From: Micromussa lordhowensis | Lineage: Eukaryota; Cnidaria; Anthozoa; Scleractinia; Lobophylliidae | Length of the DNA stretch: 64,000 nt | NCBI GenBank assembly: GCA_964020085.1 | Contig: OZ026604.1 | Location: 1,169,501-1,233,500, forward strand | Direction: 5' to 3' | Part shown: positions 63,985-64,000 of the stretch, in pieces | How the letters are laid out: each line of letters starts with the position of its first letter | Position numbering within the stretch: the first letter of the stretch is position 1 | Program-made: the position numbers and the translations under genes | Notes under the pieces: generated by a model | The model's database searches: none | Told to the model about the DNA's origin: nothing | What the model saw: the letters and a program-made list of their open reading frames with translations, nothing else

Positions 63985-64000
63985 CTGCAAATGAATAAAC

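Overview
This is nuclear DNA from an animal. Genes are split into many short exons with GT-AG introns, and the space between them is full of foldback (MITE-like) elements and broken non-LTR retrotransposons. Gene content and repeat style suggest a cnidarian, most likely a stony coral or related anthozoan. That taxon is an inference; no species-specific marker was seen. All exon models were assembled by eye from splice sites, reading phase and conserved protein motifs.

Layout. (1) 171-7491, + strand: the 3' 16 exons of a thioredoxin reductase whose penultimate codon is a selenocysteine TGA. A good SECIS candidate (about 8010-8082) and a poly(A) signal (8244) follow; the 5' end lies outside the window. 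(2) 11454-25571, + strand: a complete 19-exon, 523-residue anthrax-toxin-receptor-like (ANTXR/TEM8) membrane protein with a VWA domain. Its last intron holds a complete intronless F-box/LRR gene on the opposite strand (23324-24559). (3) 26.2-35.3 kb: repeat-rich intergenic DNA with two purine-biased repeat blocks, a frameshifted Crypton/KIAA1958-like remnant, a 1.37-kb terminal-inverted-repeat element, several foldbacks and an E-box/CRE/CCAAT motif array. (4) 47313-35347, - strand: a complete 12-exon JNK-type MAP kinase with the TPY activation motif; one intron carries a LINE tail split by a TTAA-flanked element. (5) 48806-53403 and 54173-58634: two young direct copies of a 4.5-kb segment, each with a 5'-truncated LINE and a single-exon rhodopsin-class GPCR. 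The downstream GPCR is intact (356 aa); the upstream one is broken by a 151-bp foldback insertion. A third fragment of the same GPCR start lies at 59481. (6) 59.5-61.5 kb: a nest of foldback elements inserted into one another. (7) 63811-63984, - strand: the last exon of a protein ending in a C2HC zinc finger of the NEMO/optineurin sort; the rest is outside the window.

The genes do not form an operon or an obvious pathway. Redox control, extracellular-matrix adhesion, stress-kinase signalling, chemosensing by a GPCR and ubiquitin-linked adaptors are unrelated neighbours as far as the sequence shows. I see no CRISPR array, no rRNA and no convincing tRNA gene. The most informative parts are the recent GPCR duplication, with its transposon-killed copy and the foldback at its junction, and the two-hairpin transposon families.
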